A stretch of DNA of 64,000 nt from an uncultured Blautia sp. Its GTDB lineage: Bacteria > Bacillota > Clostridia > Lachnospirales > Lachnospiraceae. How positions within the stretch are numbered: position 1 is the stretch's first letter; each line of letters opens with the position of its first letter. The translations under genes and the position numbers were made by a program. Positions 41,264-50,999 of this stretch are shown here, piece by piece. The notes below the pieces were generated by a model. That model was not told the origin of the DNA. It made no database searches and worked only from the letters and a program-made list of their open reading frames with translations. The stretch covers positions 1 through 64,000 of the forward strand of contig UQAX01000003.1 in the NCBI GenBank assembly GCA_900539145.1, given 5' to 3'.

Positions 41264-41880
41264 TAATTCCCCTGCATTCTTTTAATAACCTTTAAGCGGG
41301 TAAATTCTTCTCGCTCTTTTTCTTCCAATGCGTTTGAGATGCTCTTTGTAAGCGCCTCGTATTTGGGGATTGTGATGTTTTTCAGTGCATTGGCACGTTT
41401 CTGTGTTTTCTTGATATTAACAGCCAGTCGGTAAGCAGAATTTTCCACCATAGACAAGCGGATAGTTAAATCCTTTACCTTTTCAAAAGCAGCGTGAGCT
41501 TCATCAAGAGATGCTTTTGTTCCATAGTAGGAATAGGTAGGCTCATCGGAAGACGGTTCAGAACGCACCAGAGGAATTTCCGTACCCATAACGCTTCGTG
41601 TTTTTATGGAAATGGAGTTTTCCACAGGTACGGTTCTGGAGATTTCCTGCACATAACTGATGCCGATTTCCATATTTGCCTTTTGCAGAGCAGCATAAGC
41701 AGTACGGAAGGTAACATCAATCTGTGACTGAATATCCTTTGCCTGCTCAATCAAATCCATCAGTTCACGGATTAAGATATTTCGTTTCTTATCCATCAAA
41801 TCAAAACCTTGCTTTGAAAGAGCAAGAGAGTTTTTCGCAAGTATCAGGTTTCCCTTGGTGGGAAATGTATTCGGATCCAC
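41263..41880 (-). CDS. ntpD: V-type ATPase subunit D
   Basis: Subunit D forms the central rotor shaft linking the A3B3 head to the membrane ring. The 205-residue, mostly coiled-coil protein starts MDPNTFPTKGNLILAKNSL, typical of NtpD/AtpD, and ends with the ALKNITIPKYEALTKSISNALEEKEREEFTRLKVIKRMQ segment shared by the family. GGGGGGATTTT precedes the ATG, 13 bases after ntpB. It is the last gene of the operon. Confidence 0.95.
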   Translation of the reverse strand: MDPNTFPTKGNLILAKNSLALSKQGFDLMDKKRNILIRELMDLIEQAKDIQSQIDVTFRTAYAALQKANMEIGISYVQEISRTVPVENSISIKTRSVMGTEIPLVRSEPSSDEPTYSYYGTKASLDEAHAAFEKVKDLTIRLSMVENSAYRLAVNIKKTQKRANALKNITIPKYEALTKSISNALEEKEREEFTRLKVIKRMQGN

Positions 41881-41893
41881 AAAATCCCCCCTT

Positions 41894-43279
41894 TTACTTT
41901 TCTACGTTTTCAGGATAATATTTATCCAGAATTTTGGTGTCGATACGGTCAAGCTCTTCTCTCGGTATCATGGAAAGAAGCTCCCAACCTTTATCTAAAG
42001 TTTCCTGAATAGTTCTGTTTTCATCTGCTCGTTGTCCCACGAAGTTTTCTTCAAAGGCAGTACCAAACTCCAGATATTTTTTATCCAGAGGTGAAAGCTC
42101 GTCTTCGCCGATAACCGATGCAAGAGCTCTGGCATCCCCTACCTTTGCGTAGCAGGAGAAAAGCTGATTTGCAACGTCTTGATGGTCTTCCCGTGTAAAG
42201 CCTTCACCGATACCGTCCTTCATAAGACGTGACAGAGAAGGCAGTACATTGATTGGCGGATAAATTGCCTGTCCGTGAAGCTGACGGTCAAGTACAACCT
42301 GACCTTCGGTAATGTATCCTGTTAAGTCAGGAATTGGATGAGTAATATCATCATTTGGCATGGTAAGAATTGGTATCTGTGTTACAGAACCTGTACCGCC
42401 TCTTACAATACCGGCTCTTTCATAAAGGGTTGCCAGTTCACTGTATAAATATCCCGGATATCCTTTTCTGGAAGGAATTTCACCCTTAGAGGAAGATACC
42501 TCACGCATGGCCTCACAGAAGGAAGTAATATCTGTAAGGATAACAAGGATGTGCATACCTTTTTCAAAAGCCAGATATTCCGCAGCAGTAAGAGCAACCT
42601 TCGGTGTAATCAGACGTTCTACAACAGGGTCATTTGCCAAATTCAGGTACATAACAACATGGTCGGATACACCGCTTTCCTCAAAGGTACGGCGGAAAAA
42701 TTCCGCTACGTCATATTTTACACCCATTGCAGCAAAGACAATGGCAAATTTTTCATCGCTGTTGCTACCAAGAGATGCCTGCTGAACAATCTGCGCTGCA
42801 AGCTGGTCATGGGGAAGTCCGTTTCCTGAGAAAATCGGGAGCTTCTGTCCACGAATTAAAGTAGTCAGTCCGTCAATGGCAGAGATACCTGTTTGAATAA
42901 AGTTTCTGGGATATTCTCTTGTGACGGGATTTAACGGAAGTCCGTTAATATTCAGCTTCATTTCGGGAATGACAGGACCTAATCCGTCAATGGGTTTTCC
43001 GATACCGTTAAAGGTACGCCCCAGAATATCGGGAGAAAGCTCCACTTCCATGGGATGTCCGCTGAGGCGTGTGTGGGTATTGGAAAGCGACATATTTTCG
43101 GTACCTTCAAATACCTGAATAACTGCTTTTTCTTCGTATATTTCTACAATACGTCCCAGCTTTTTGCTTCCGTCATCCACACGAAATTCTACGATTTCAT
43201 CAAAGGAGGCGTTTTTTACTCCTTCTAAAACTACCAGAGGGCCGTTGATTTCGCTTAAGCCCAAATATTCGATTGCCAT
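41894..43279 (-). CDS. ntpB: V-type ATPase subunit B (non-catalytic)
   Basis: This 461-residue subunit alternates with subunit A in the hexameric head. It has the family sequence PIFSGNGLPHDQLAAQI at the place of Walker A, which is not a P-loop, as expected for B. LNLANDPVVERL and the downstream SRKGYPGYLYSELATLYERAG are typical. AAGGAGGGACTGATTT precedes the ATG, 14 bases after ntpA. Length is normal. Confidence 0.97.
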   Translation of the reverse strand: MAIEYLGLSEINGPLVVLEGVKNASFDEIVEFRVDDGSKKLGRIVEIYEEKAVIQVFEGTENMSLSNTHTRLSGHPMEVELSPDILGRTFNGIGKPIDGLGPVIPEMKLNINGLPLNPVTREYPRNFIQTGISAIDGLTTLIRGQKLPIFSGNGLPHDQLAAQIVQQASLGSNSDEKFAIVFAAMGVKYDVAEFFRRTFEESGVSDHVVMYLNLANDPVVERLITPKVALTAAEYLAFEKGMHILVILTDITSFCEAMREVSSSKGEIPSRKGYPGYLYSELATLYERAGIVRGGTGSVTQIPILTMPNDDITHPIPDLTGYITEGQVVLDRQLHGQAIYPPINVLPSLSRLMKDGIGEGFTREDHQDVANQLFSCYAKVGDARALASVIGEDELSPLDKKYLEFGTAFEENFVGQRADENRTIQETLDKGWELLSMIPREELDRIDTKILDKYYPENVEK

Positions 43280-43293
43280 AAATCAGTCCCTCC

Positions 43294-45060
43294 TTATCCA
43301 TTTTTTTCCATTACTGTGTTATAGAAATCTTTTACCGCTTTTTTATAATCATCCATCATTTCCAGATGGTCGTTTGGCACATCATATTTAATTGCAATGA
43401 CTTTTTCAAAGATATTTTCTTGCTTTAACACGGACATTGGCATGCCCATTGCAATGAGAGCACGGCACTTCTTATATAAATACAGAATAACTTCCATCAT
43501 TTTAAACTGTTTTTCCAGAGAAACACAGGTATCGTCAGGATGGAAAGCATTCTGCTGTAAAAAGCCCAGACGGATAACTCTTGCAATTTCCAAGGTCAGC
43601 TTCTGGTCATCGGGAAGCACGTCGCTTCCGATAAGCTTTACGATTTCCATCAGACTGCTTTCTGAGTTTAAAATTGCCATGATGCGGTTTCTGTACTCCA
43701 CAAACTTCGGGGAAACATTTTCACTATACCAGTAAGATAAATCTCCCAGATATTCACTGTAACTGGTAAGCCAGTGAATGGCAGGGAAATGTCTTGCATA
43801 AGCCAGAGACTTATCCAGTCCCCAGAAGCAGCGGACAAAACGTTTGGTATTTTGTGTTACAGGCTCGGAAAAGTCACCGCCCTGTGGGGAAACTGCACCG
43901 ATAATGGATACAGAACCTTCCGTACCGTTTAAATTCTGCATCATGCCGGCTCTTTCATAAAAGGCAGAAAGACGGGATGCAAGATAAGCAGGGAAGCCTT
44001 CTTCCGCAGGCATTTCCTCCAGACGTCCGGATAATTCACGCAAAGCCTCTGCCCATCGGGAAGTGGAGTCCGCCATAATTGCCACGTCATAACCCATATC
44101 ACGATAGTATTCCGCAAGGGTAATACCGGTATAAATAGATGCCTCACGGGCAGCAACCGGCATATTTGAAGTATTGGCAATTAAGGAAGTACGTGCCATT
44201 AAGGCGTTTCCTGTTTTCGGGTCATGAAGCTTGGAGAAATCCTCCAATACCTGTGTCATTTCATTTCCACGTTCACCGCAACCAATGTAAATAATAATAT
44301 CGGCATCAGACCATTTGGCAATCTGGTGCTGCGTCATGGTTTTACCTGTACCAAATCCGCCGGGAACAGCAGCAGTACCGCCTTTTGCAATCGGGAACAG
44401 AGTGTCCAAAATACGCTGTCCTGTTACAAGTGGTTTAGAAGCAGGGTAACGTTTACTTGTAGGTCTTGGAATTCGTATCGGCCATTTCTGCGCCAGTTTT
44501 AATTCATATTCAGAGCCGTCTTCCAAAGTAAGTACGGCAATAGTCTGAGTAATATTGTATTTTCCGTCAGGAACAACAGATTTTATCACTCCGTGAAGAT
44601 TTGGCGGAACCATAGACTTATGCACAATGGACTCTGTTTCCGGAACTTCTGCAATAATCGTTCCTCCATAGACCTCCATACCTTGGGAGACGGTTAGATG
44701 CACGTCCCAAAGCTTTTCCGTATCCAGAGAGTCTACCTGCATACCTCTGGAAATATATTTTCCAGATTGTTCGGCAATCACAGAAAGAGGTCTTTGAATA
44801 CCGTCAAAAATATTATTTAAAATACCGGGGCCAAGTGTAACAGAAATGGCGTCACCACTGGCAGTTACGGTTTCTCCGGGGCGAAGTCCGCTGGTTTCCT
44901 CAAATACCTGAACTGTTGTGGCTTCTTTTTTCAGAGAGATAACCTCACCGACCAGATTTTCCTTTCCGACATAAACCATTTCCGACATTTTAAAGCCTGT
45001 ATTGCCTTTTAAGTAAATAACAGGACCGTTGATGCCGTAAATTTCAGCAGTTTTACTCAT
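43294..45060 (-). CDS. ntpA: V-type ATPase catalytic subunit A
   Basis: This 588-residue catalytic subunit starts MSKTAEIYGINGPVIYLKG. Walker A is GGFGTGKTMTQHQ, Walker B lies in the VAIMADSTSRWAEALRE region, and the non-homologous insert between the N-terminal barrel and the P-loop is present. ATG 45060 has GGAGGATTTACCC directly upstream; the frame open to 45129 lies inside ntpE. It overlaps ntpE by 8 bases. In a fermentative gut clostridium the complex may run as a proton or sodium pump or as a synthase. Confidence 0.97.
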   Translation of the reverse strand: MSKTAEIYGINGPVIYLKGNTGFKMSEMVYVGKENLVGEVISLKKEATTVQVFEETSGLRPGETVTASGDAISVTLGPGILNNIFDGIQRPLSVIAEQSGKYISRGMQVDSLDTEKLWDVHLTVSQGMEVYGGTIIAEVPETESIVHKSMVPPNLHGVIKSVVPDGKYNITQTIAVLTLEDGSEYELKLAQKWPIRIPRPTSKRYPASKPLVTGQRILDTLFPIAKGGTAAVPGGFGTGKTMTQHQIAKWSDADIIIYIGCGERGNEMTQVLEDFSKLHDPKTGNALMARTSLIANTSNMPVAAREASIYTGITLAEYYRDMGYDVAIMADSTSRWAEALRELSGRLEEMPAEEGFPAYLASRLSAFYERAGMMQNLNGTEGSVSIIGAVSPQGGDFSEPVTQNTKRFVRCFWGLDKSLAYARHFPAIHWLTSYSEYLGDLSYWYSENVSPKFVEYRNRIMAILNSESSLMEIVKLIGSDVLPDDQKLTLEIARVIRLGFLQQNAFHPDDTCVSLEKQFKMMEVILYLYKKCRALIAMGMPMSVLKQENIFEKVIAIKYDVPNDHLEMMDDYKKAVKDFYNTVMEKNG

Positions 45061-45640
45061 GGGTAAATCCTCCATCAAAATTGAAGCGTTCCTTTTCATT
45101 TTCAAAAGCAGTAAGGAACGTATTGTCAATTAAAATATTTTTTTCAGGAATAACAGCTCTTATACCACCTAAAAAATCTGTTTCAGAGATGAGAGGAGTA
45201 ATTCCGGTGCGTTTTGTCAATTCCTCTGCCTTGGCAGAGTCCTTGGCAGTGAGATAAATCTGTACAGAGTCATTTTCGGCAATCTCCAAGGACTGTTTGA
45301 TTTTATTTTCCAGCCAGTCTGTATACTCCGGCTTTTTCGAGAAGTCATCCAGTAATTCCTCTACTTCAGCAAAGATACTTTCTTTTAATTTCTGCTGTTT
45401 TTTGGAAAGCTTTCTTTTAATATGGAGATGCTCTGCGGAAAGCGCTTTGTTGATTTCTCGGGCTGCGTTGTCTGAGTCTATTTTGAACTGACTTTCAGAA
45501 GCAGCCTGCTTTTCCTGTTTATGGCGTTCCATTTCTGTTTCCAGAGCAGCCTTGTATTCATCCAATACTTTTGTTGCTTCTTCTCTGGCAGTATCCATGG
45601 AAACTTCATAGAAATGCTGCAATTTTTCTTCTGTTGTCAT
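45053..45640 (-). CDS. ntpE: V-type ATPase subunit E
   Basis: Subunit E is part of the peripheral stalk. The 195-residue protein is a long charged helix (residues 1-100, heptad-like Glu/Lys/Gln) followed by a small globular C-terminal domain with an IRAVIPEKNILIDNTF segment, the usual end of bacterial NtpE. ATG 45640 follows AAGGTGATG by 6 bases; a GTG 9 bases earlier would overlap that ribosome site. Its end overlaps ntpA. Confidence 0.9.
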   Translation of the reverse strand: MTTEEKLQHFYEVSMDTAREEATKVLDEYKAALETEMERHKQEKQAASESQFKIDSDNAAREINKALSAEHLHIKRKLSKKQQKLKESIFAEVEELLDDFSKKPEYTDWLENKIKQSLEIAENDSVQIYLTAKDSAKAEELTKRTGITPLISETDFLGGIRAVIPEKNILIDNTFLTAFENEKERFNFDGGFTHE

Positions 45641-45656
45641 ACACATCACCTTCTTG

Positions 45657-45965
45657 TCATAATTTTAGTCCGATGGCTTCATTTACATAAGAAGTAATGA
45701 AGTCAGGCGCCCGTCCCGTTCCGTGACGGTCAGGGATTTCAATAAGCAGAGGAAGCTTGTGATTTAAGCGCACATCATCGATAATGTCGGGAAATTCTTT
45801 TCCGAATTTTTCTGTAAGGAGAATAATGCCGTTTTCTTTGTTGCTAATGGCTTCCTCCAAGGCACGATGAAGTTCCTCTCTTTCGTGGACAACCACACCT
45901 TCTACGCCTGCAAGGCGCATACCGGTGTAGGTGTCGATGTTGTCACTGATTAAAAACATTTTCAT
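45657..45965 (-). CDS. ntpG: V-type ATPase subunit F
   Basis: This 102-residue Rossmann-like protein binds the central shaft with subunit D. MKMFLISDNIDTYTGMRLAGVEGVVVHEREEL and the FPDIIDDVRLNHKLPLLIEIPDRHG segment match the family (named NtpG in Enterococcus, AtpF elsewhere). GAAGGATGATTTCCA precedes the ATG. It lies between the K and E subunit genes. Confidence 0.93.
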   Translation of the reverse strand: MKMFLISDNIDTYTGMRLAGVEGVVVHEREELHRALEEAISNKENGIILLTEKFGKEFPDIIDDVRLNHKLPLLIEIPDRHGTGRAPDFITSYVNEAIGLKL

Positions 45966-45990
45966 TGGAAATCATCCTTCCGTATTGAAA

Positions 45991-46428
45991 TCAGCCTAAT
46001 TTACCAAGGATCATGAAAGAAATAATCAGACCATATAATGCAATACCTTCTGCCATGGCTACGAAAATCATGGATTTACCAAATAAAGAACCATCTTCGC
46101 TGATAGCGCCTAAAGCAGCACTTGCAGAGCTTGCAACGGCAATACCTGAACCAATACCGGAAAGGCCGGTAACTAAAGCGGCACCGATGTAGCCAAGACC
46201 TGTTGCGAGGTCAGAAGTTCCGGCAGCAGTTGCAGCATGAACGTTGGCTGTTCCGCTGAACATTACAACAGTAGCCACAAGAAGGCTTCCGAAGAAGAAA
46301 AAGCAGTTGCATGCGAGAGACTTTTTATAACGTTTTTTTGTTTTTTCTCCCAGAAAGAATGCTCCGAAAGGAACGATAATACTTAAAACTAAAGCTGCTG
46401 CGGTAAGAATTTGAATGATAGTTGTCAT
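45991..46428 (-). CDS. ntpK: V-type ATPase membrane-ring subunit K
   Basis: This 145-residue proteolipid has four predicted helices. The ion-binding Glu is in the last one (MIFVAMAEGIALYGLIISF), and the third carries the Gly-rich GLSGIGSGIAVASSASAALG. The first hairpin lacks an acidic residue, as in the duplicated 16-kDa type with a single carboxylate. GGAGGATATTATT precedes the ATG. Whether it binds sodium or protons cannot be settled by eye. Confidence 0.94.
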   Translation of the reverse strand: MTTIIQILTAAALVLSIIVPFGAFFLGEKTKKRYKKSLACNCFFFFGSLLVATVVMFSGTANVHAATAAGTSDLATGLGYIGAALVTGLSGIGSGIAVASSASAALGAISEDGSLFGKSMIFVAMAEGIALYGLIISFMILGKLG

Positions 46429-46464
46429 AATAATATCCTCCTAAATAATAAACAGTCTGCGCCA

Positions 46465-48420
46465 CTAAGCATGGTCAGAGAATTTTGTTTTATTTACATG
46501 TTTTAAAAATGGCTTAAATTCTTTTCCTGTACCCTTATAGAAACGGCTGAACATTTCATAATATTCAAGACGAAGTACCTGAATACCTACAATCAGACCT
46601 TCCATAGCACATACAAAGAGATTGCCTCCGATAACAATCAGCCAGTTAATGCTTCCGCCGCTTTCCGCACCTGCAAGCATCATAACAACGCCCATCATAG
46701 CGGCGTGGCTGACAGCAAAAGCGCCGATACGCACAAAAGAAAGTGTGTTTGAAAGAAAGCTTAACATAATTTCAAACAGCTCAAAGAAGCTCTGTACAAA
46801 AAACATAGGCTTGCTGCCTTCGATTACAGGCGTTTTCTTTTCCACTAAACGGGTAATCGGCTCTTTCAGCATGATAATCACAAGAGGCACTGCAAACATT
46901 ACAATTAAAATAACGGCAGCAGGCAGCGCCTGTCCTGTAAGGAATAAAAGAGCGGAAACGGTTAAAGTTCCATAAAAAACAAGTCCGCAGACAGAGTTCT
47001 GATCAAACCAGATACCTTCTGTGTCGTGGGTACGTACCGCATTGATAATATGAAAGACCATAGTTACAAGAATGAGGAACATACCGAAAACAATGGCAAC
47101 AACGAAAATCGTATTCATCTGTCCGAGTCCGGGAACCAGCATCATGGCTTCTACGGGCCTTAGCCATAGGGCGTCAATGGTATGCTCGAAGCCGAAAATA
47201 CTGCCGAACATAAAGCCAAAGAACGTAGAGAAGATACCGGCAGTACCGATAATTGCGCCTAAAGTAATCTGCTTCCATTTATACAGTGCAAAGCCTCCGA
47301 TTGCCAGCAAAAGTCCCTGTCCCACATCTCCGAACATTACACCGAAGATAAAAGAATATGTCAGGGCAACGAAAATCGTAGGGTCTAATTCGTGATAGTC
47401 AGGAAGACCATACATTTTTATATACATTTCAAAAGGCTTGAAAATCTTCGGATTTTTCAGCTTTGTAGGCGGTTTACAACTGATTTTATTATTGTCATCC
47501 TCTACCACACAGAACAGCTTGGAGTCGTTTTCGATTTCTTTCATGAAAGAAGAGCTGTCCTTTTCACTCATCCATCCGCATAAAATATAGAAGGTTTCCT
47601 GATGCTCCTGTACGCAGGCAGCGACCTTTCGCACATCAAAGTTGGTGGAAAGAGCATTTAAGGCAGCCTGTGCAGAAAGAATAGCAGAGGCATCGCCGTT
47701 TAGAAGCTCCTGAATTTCCTGATGACAAGCGTTTAATTCTTTATCAATTTCATTTAACTGTGTGTTTAAATCGTTGTGAAGCTTTTGAGGAGTACCATAA
47801 TAGTAATCCTTTTTCAGATAAATGCGCTCAAAGTGCATAGAAGAGAATACGGCATCTACCTGTTCCATTTTTGTCCAGAGGACAAAATAAAGTCCCCATA
47901 CATAATCATCCTGATGACAGGGGAAAAAGATGGTGTCCAGATTATCGTAAACATATTCTTTGAATTTTTCATAATATTCTACGGGAATACGTCCGAAACG
48001 TACCTGAACAAAACGATAGTGTATCAGCTTATCTAAATCCTGAGGCAGGGTAAGAAAAGGCGTAATACATCTTAAATCTTCTGTGACAGAAGCACGTTTT
48101 TCACTGAGCTCATCACATTTTTTGTTGATTTTTGAAATTTTTTCATTCAAAACATCCACGAGGGGCTGGATTTCTTCCAGAGAAATATCACGTATGGGAA
48201 CGTGCTCTGTATCCTTGAGCTGACCGGCAAATTCATTGATGCGGGTTAATAAATCTTTATAAGGATTTATCTGAATATACGGCGACAGGTGCTGTACCTG
48301 ACTTAACTGTGCCATAGCATTCTCAAGATGAATTTCATACTTGGAAAGATATTCATTTACCACACGGTCAATATCCGATTTCGGACCGGTAATACTCAAG
48401 AATTTCATTTTCTCAATCAT
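46465..48420 (-). CDS. ntpI: V-type ATPase subunit I
   Basis: This 651-residue stator subunit carries the ion path. The N-terminal half is cytoplasmic and coiled-coil-rich (MIEKMKFLSITGPKSDIDRVVNEYL). From about residue 350 there are seven to eight membrane helices, with the family motif ALTYSFIFGVMFGDVGQGLLL and the essential Arg region FVRIGAFAVSHAAM. GGAGGTGATTAC precedes the ATG. It lies between ntpC and ntpK. Confidence 0.96.
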   Translation of the reverse strand: MIEKMKFLSITGPKSDIDRVVNEYLSKYEIHLENAMAQLSQVQHLSPYIQINPYKDLLTRINEFAGQLKDTEHVPIRDISLEEIQPLVDVLNEKISKINKKCDELSEKRASVTEDLRCITPFLTLPQDLDKLIHYRFVQVRFGRIPVEYYEKFKEYVYDNLDTIFFPCHQDDYVWGLYFVLWTKMEQVDAVFSSMHFERIYLKKDYYYGTPQKLHNDLNTQLNEIDKELNACHQEIQELLNGDASAILSAQAALNALSTNFDVRKVAACVQEHQETFYILCGWMSEKDSSSFMKEIENDSKLFCVVEDDNNKISCKPPTKLKNPKIFKPFEMYIKMYGLPDYHELDPTIFVALTYSFIFGVMFGDVGQGLLLAIGGFALYKWKQITLGAIIGTAGIFSTFFGFMFGSIFGFEHTIDALWLRPVEAMMLVPGLGQMNTIFVVAIVFGMFLILVTMVFHIINAVRTHDTEGIWFDQNSVCGLVFYGTLTVSALLFLTGQALPAAVILIVMFAVPLVIIMLKEPITRLVEKKTPVIEGSKPMFFVQSFFELFEIMLSFLSNTLSFVRIGAFAVSHAAMMGVVMMLAGAESGGSINWLIVIGGNLFVCAMEGLIVGIQVLRLEYYEMFSRFYKGTGKEFKPFLKHVNKTKFSDHA

Positions 48421-48437
48421 GTAATCACCTCCGGTTA

Positions 48438-49478
48438 TTAAGTTTTTGCAATATACTCTAAAATCTCAGCAGATGACAGTCCGTAGCGGACACATTCAAT
48501 AGCCGTAGTCAATCGGTCTACCTCATGCTCCTTGTGATAGAGGTAGGAATACAGCATAATAACTGAGTGAGGATATTTTCTGGACTCTGTCTCCAGAATG
48601 TTTTTTAAATTTAGATTATAAAACGCTTCCAGTTTTTCCGGAACAAGCTCAGGAAAACGTTTTTTGTAATAGGTGGTGTCCAGATTGTGCTTAAATTCTT
48701 CTTCATCTCCGGCCTCCACCAATGCGGAAATCTCTTTTCTGCTGAGACGGTAATGCACAGGAATTAACAGTGCATAAATATCAGCAGGAGTCATGTGGTA
48801 ATATTTTTTTGAACGGTAAATCCATTGAAGATTTAACATGTCAAATTTATTTCCGTATGCTTTTGTGATTTCTTCTAAATCTCGTTTTTTGAAGAGTTTT
48901 TCTTTTACGGACCAGATATTGGCAAAATAATACTGGTCCAGCGCCATACCATAATCAAAAATTCTGGGGGTGTAATCATTCCCTAATTTTTTCAGGGGTT
49001 TATAATACTCAGAACCCTCCAGATTAGAAATAAATTCTTCCACCGTAGAAGAATTTGCAAGCTTTTCAATATTCAGCTTTGAATGGCGGTCAAAAAAGTC
49101 CTTAAAAAGAGAAAGGTCCAACTCGGCGTGTCCTTTATCAAAGACCTTTCTAAGACATTCCTTCATAATTGCCAATTCATAGCGTTTAAAATACAATGCC
49201 ATAAAGGTTCGCTGTTCCGGATTAGCGAAGCGGTATAACTTGGCAAAATTTTGATAAATGGTATGAGTAAGAAGCCTTTCAATATCTCCTCTGTGGAGAC
49301 TGTTTTCATCTAAATCTGCCCAAAGGTCCTGAAATCCCGGCTGCTTCTTTAAATAAGAAACAATAGCCGTAACAGAAGGCATTTGAGCAATTTCCTGATA
49401 TTGGGCTTCTTTTATAAGCTTGCTTTGCATGGCCCGTACCTTTGTGGACAGACCGCTGTAAGAAAGCAGACTTCCCAT
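48438..49478 (-). CDS. ntpC: V-type ATPase subunit C
   Basis: This 346-residue subunit couples the central shaft to the membrane ring (equivalent of eukaryotic subunit d). The protein is helical, with LLSYSGLSTKVRAMQSKLI at the start and LQWIYRSKKYYHMTPADIYALLIP in the middle, as in bacterial NtpC. It begins 4 bases after the preceding small gene, behind AAGGATGTGAG. Being placed second in the operon, before I and K, differs from the Enterococcus order. Confidence 0.9.
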   Translation of the reverse strand: MGSLLSYSGLSTKVRAMQSKLIKEAQYQEIAQMPSVTAIVSYLKKQPGFQDLWADLDENSLHRGDIERLLTHTIYQNFAKLYRFANPEQRTFMALYFKRYELAIMKECLRKVFDKGHAELDLSLFKDFFDRHSKLNIEKLANSSTVEEFISNLEGSEYYKPLKKLGNDYTPRIFDYGMALDQYYFANIWSVKEKLFKKRDLEEITKAYGNKFDMLNLQWIYRSKKYYHMTPADIYALLIPVHYRLSRKEISALVEAGDEEEFKHNLDTTYYKKRFPELVPEKLEAFYNLNLKNILETESRKYPHSVIMLYSYLYHKEHEVDRLTTAIECVRYGLSSAEILEYIAKT

Positions 49479-49482
49479 ATTC

Positions 49483-49794
49483 TCACATCCTTAATATTCT
49501 GTCATAAATTTCTTTTGCCATGTCCGTATGACATTTGGTGTAGTAGGCTTCCAGTCTGGTTAAAACCTGTTCAGCCTCATTGCGCTGATTTTCCAGCTCC
49601 TGTTTCATCTGGACTTCCAATTCCCGCCGGATTGTATCGGAGCGGTTCTGGATTTCCGTGTCTATGGTGAAATCAAACTGCTGGACAGCTTCTTCATATT
49701 GCTGTGCCAGTTGCTTTTTCTGCTCTGAAACATCTTCCATAATATGTGAGGCGGCAGCTTCTATCTCTGCAAGCTTGTTGATAATGTCTTCCAT
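49483..49794 (-). CDS. V-type ATPase peripheral-stalk subunit (G/H-like)
   Basis: This 103-residue protein is almost entirely a charged amphipathic helix (Gln, Glu and Lys-rich heptads from residue 5 to 85), the expected form of the small stalk partner of subunit E. This subunit is called NtpF in Enterococcus and AtpH in archaea. AAAGGAGGAAAGCCT precedes the ATG. It is the first gene of the operon. Assignment rests on shape and place in the operon rather than on a sharp motif. Confidence 0.8.
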   Translation of the reverse strand: MEDIINKLAEIEAAASHIMEDVSEQKKQLAQQYEEAVQQFDFTIDTEIQNRSDTIRRELEVQMKQELENQRNEAEQVLTRLEAYYTKCHTDMAKEIYDRILRM

Positions 49795-49870
49795 AGGCTT
49801 TCCTCCTTTTTTTCTTGCTCATCTTATTATACACCATTTCCGGAAAAAAACCACCGGATTTATTGTGTCT

Positions 49871-49899
49871 TTGACAGGAGATAGGGTATGGGTTATACT
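49871..49899 (+). promoter_or_regulatory. Promoter of trmB
   Basis: TTGACA (49871-49876) and TATACT (49894-49899) are separated by 17 bases. The predicted start lies about 25 bases before the trmB ATG. On the opposite strand a TATAAT near 49830 may serve the ATPase operon, with no clear -35 box. Confidence 0.7.
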
Positions 49900-49932
49900 T
49901 TTATAGAAGAATTGGAAAGGCAGGAATTTTGA

Positions 49933-50586
49933 ATGCGATTAAGAAATATACCGGGGGCAAAGGATGCCATTGAAGATAGCAAATATGTCGTGCATGATGT
50001 GCAGGAAAAAAAGGGAAAATGGGCAGAGGTTTTTGGAAATCATAATCCGGTTCATATCGAAGTTGGAATGGGAAAAGGACGCTTTATTATGACTTTAGCA
50101 GAGCTTTATCCTGACGTAAATTTTATCGGAATTGAAATGTATGACAGCGTTTTATTACGTGCACTTCAGAAACGAGAGGAGCAGGAAAAAGAAGGGAAGA
50201 TTTTAAATAATCTGTTCTTTATTCGTATGGATGCAAGAGAACTTCCGTTAGTATTTGAAAAAGGAGAGATAAAAAAGATTTACTTGAATTTTTCAGACCC
50301 ATGGCCAAAGGAAAGACATGCAAAGCGTCGATTAACCTCCCGCCAGTTTCTGGAGAGATATCAGCAGGTGCTGGATGCTGAAGGGGTAGTAGAATTTAAG
50401 ACAGATAACAGAGAGCTCTTTGAATTTTCTTTGGAGGAAGTAAAAGAAGCAGGATGGAAGCTCTTGGCTCATACCTTTGACCTTCACCACGATGAAGAAA
50501 TGAATAAAGGCAATGTTATGACAGAATATGAAGAAAAATTCTCTTCTCAGGGAAATCCTATTCACAAATTGATTGCAGGACAATAG
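49933..50586 (+). CDS. trmB: tRNA (guanine-46-N7)-methyltransferase
   Basis: The 217-residue SAM-dependent enzyme methylates G46 in the tRNA variable loop. Motifs are IEVGMGKGRFI (SAM loop), FIGIEMYDSVLLRALQK, MDARELP and the active-site NFSDPWPKERHAKRRLT, all typical. The ATG follows GGCAGGAAT. It diverges from the ATPase operon and stands alone. Confidence 0.96.
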   Translation: MRLRNIPGAKDAIEDSKYVVHDVQEKKGKWAEVFGNHNPVHIEVGMGKGRFIMTLAELYPDVNFIGIEMYDSVLLRALQKREEQEKEGKILNNLFFIRMDARELPLVFEKGEIKKIYLNFSDPWPKERHAKRRLTSRQFLERYQQVLDAEGVVEFKTDNRELFEFSLEEVKEAGWKLLAHTFDLHHDEEMNKGNVMTEYEEKFSSQGNPIHKLIAGQ

Positions 50587-50622
50587 ACTATATAATAGAA
50601 GAAATTGCTTGGAGAGTCTGCA

Positions 50623-50766
50623 ATGAAAGGAAAGAGCGGAATAAAGGATGCAGTTTTTCAATGGGCGTATCAAAACAGAAGGCAAAAAACAAAGGCCTCG
50701 GAGTTTTTGAGGTCCATCGAAGAGGTGGAAAAGACGCTTCATTCTGTAAAAGTGAAAAGGAAATAG
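50623..50766 (+). CDS. Possible small basic protein, 47 residues
   Basis: ATG at 50623 follows GGAGAGTCTGCA, a fair ribosome site, and opens 47 codons beginning MKGKSGIKDAVFQWAYQNRR, rich in Lys, Arg and Glu with no membrane segment. I do not recognise it, and an overlapping frame (50661-50843) is also open, so coding is uncertain. The rest of the 413-base gap from trmB to tRNA-Lys holds only the tRNA promoter and some unexplained repeats of AAGCGC/GCGC type near 50830-50880. Confidence 0.35.
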   Translation: MKGKSGIKDAVFQWAYQNRRQKTKASEFLRSIEEVEKTLHSVKVKRK

Positions 50767-50938
50767 AAGAAGTGGAGCTGTTGTTTGAAACATTATTCAG
50801 AGATATTTATACATTTTTAGCGAATTTGTCGAGCACGCTTTGAGATTACAAGCGCAAAGTGAGCACAGACTGAGCGTAAAATGTGTAAATATTTCTAAAG
50901 TGTTTCTTAAAAAAAACAAAAAAAGTATAAAAATGTGC

Positions 50939-50967
50939 TTGCTTTTTTAAAATGTATCAGTTATAAT
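50939..50967 (+). promoter_or_regulatory. Promoter of tRNA-Lys
   Basis: TTGCTT (50939-50944), 17 bases and TATAAT (50962-50967) place transcription start about 25 bases before the tRNA. Confidence 0.75.
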
Positions 50968-50999
50968 ACTCTTTGCATTAAGGAAAACAAAATAAATAA

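Noticed and set aside
50661..50843. 60-residue frame after trmB
   Set aside because: It has no good ribosome site and overlaps the better-supported 47-residue frame starting at 50623.
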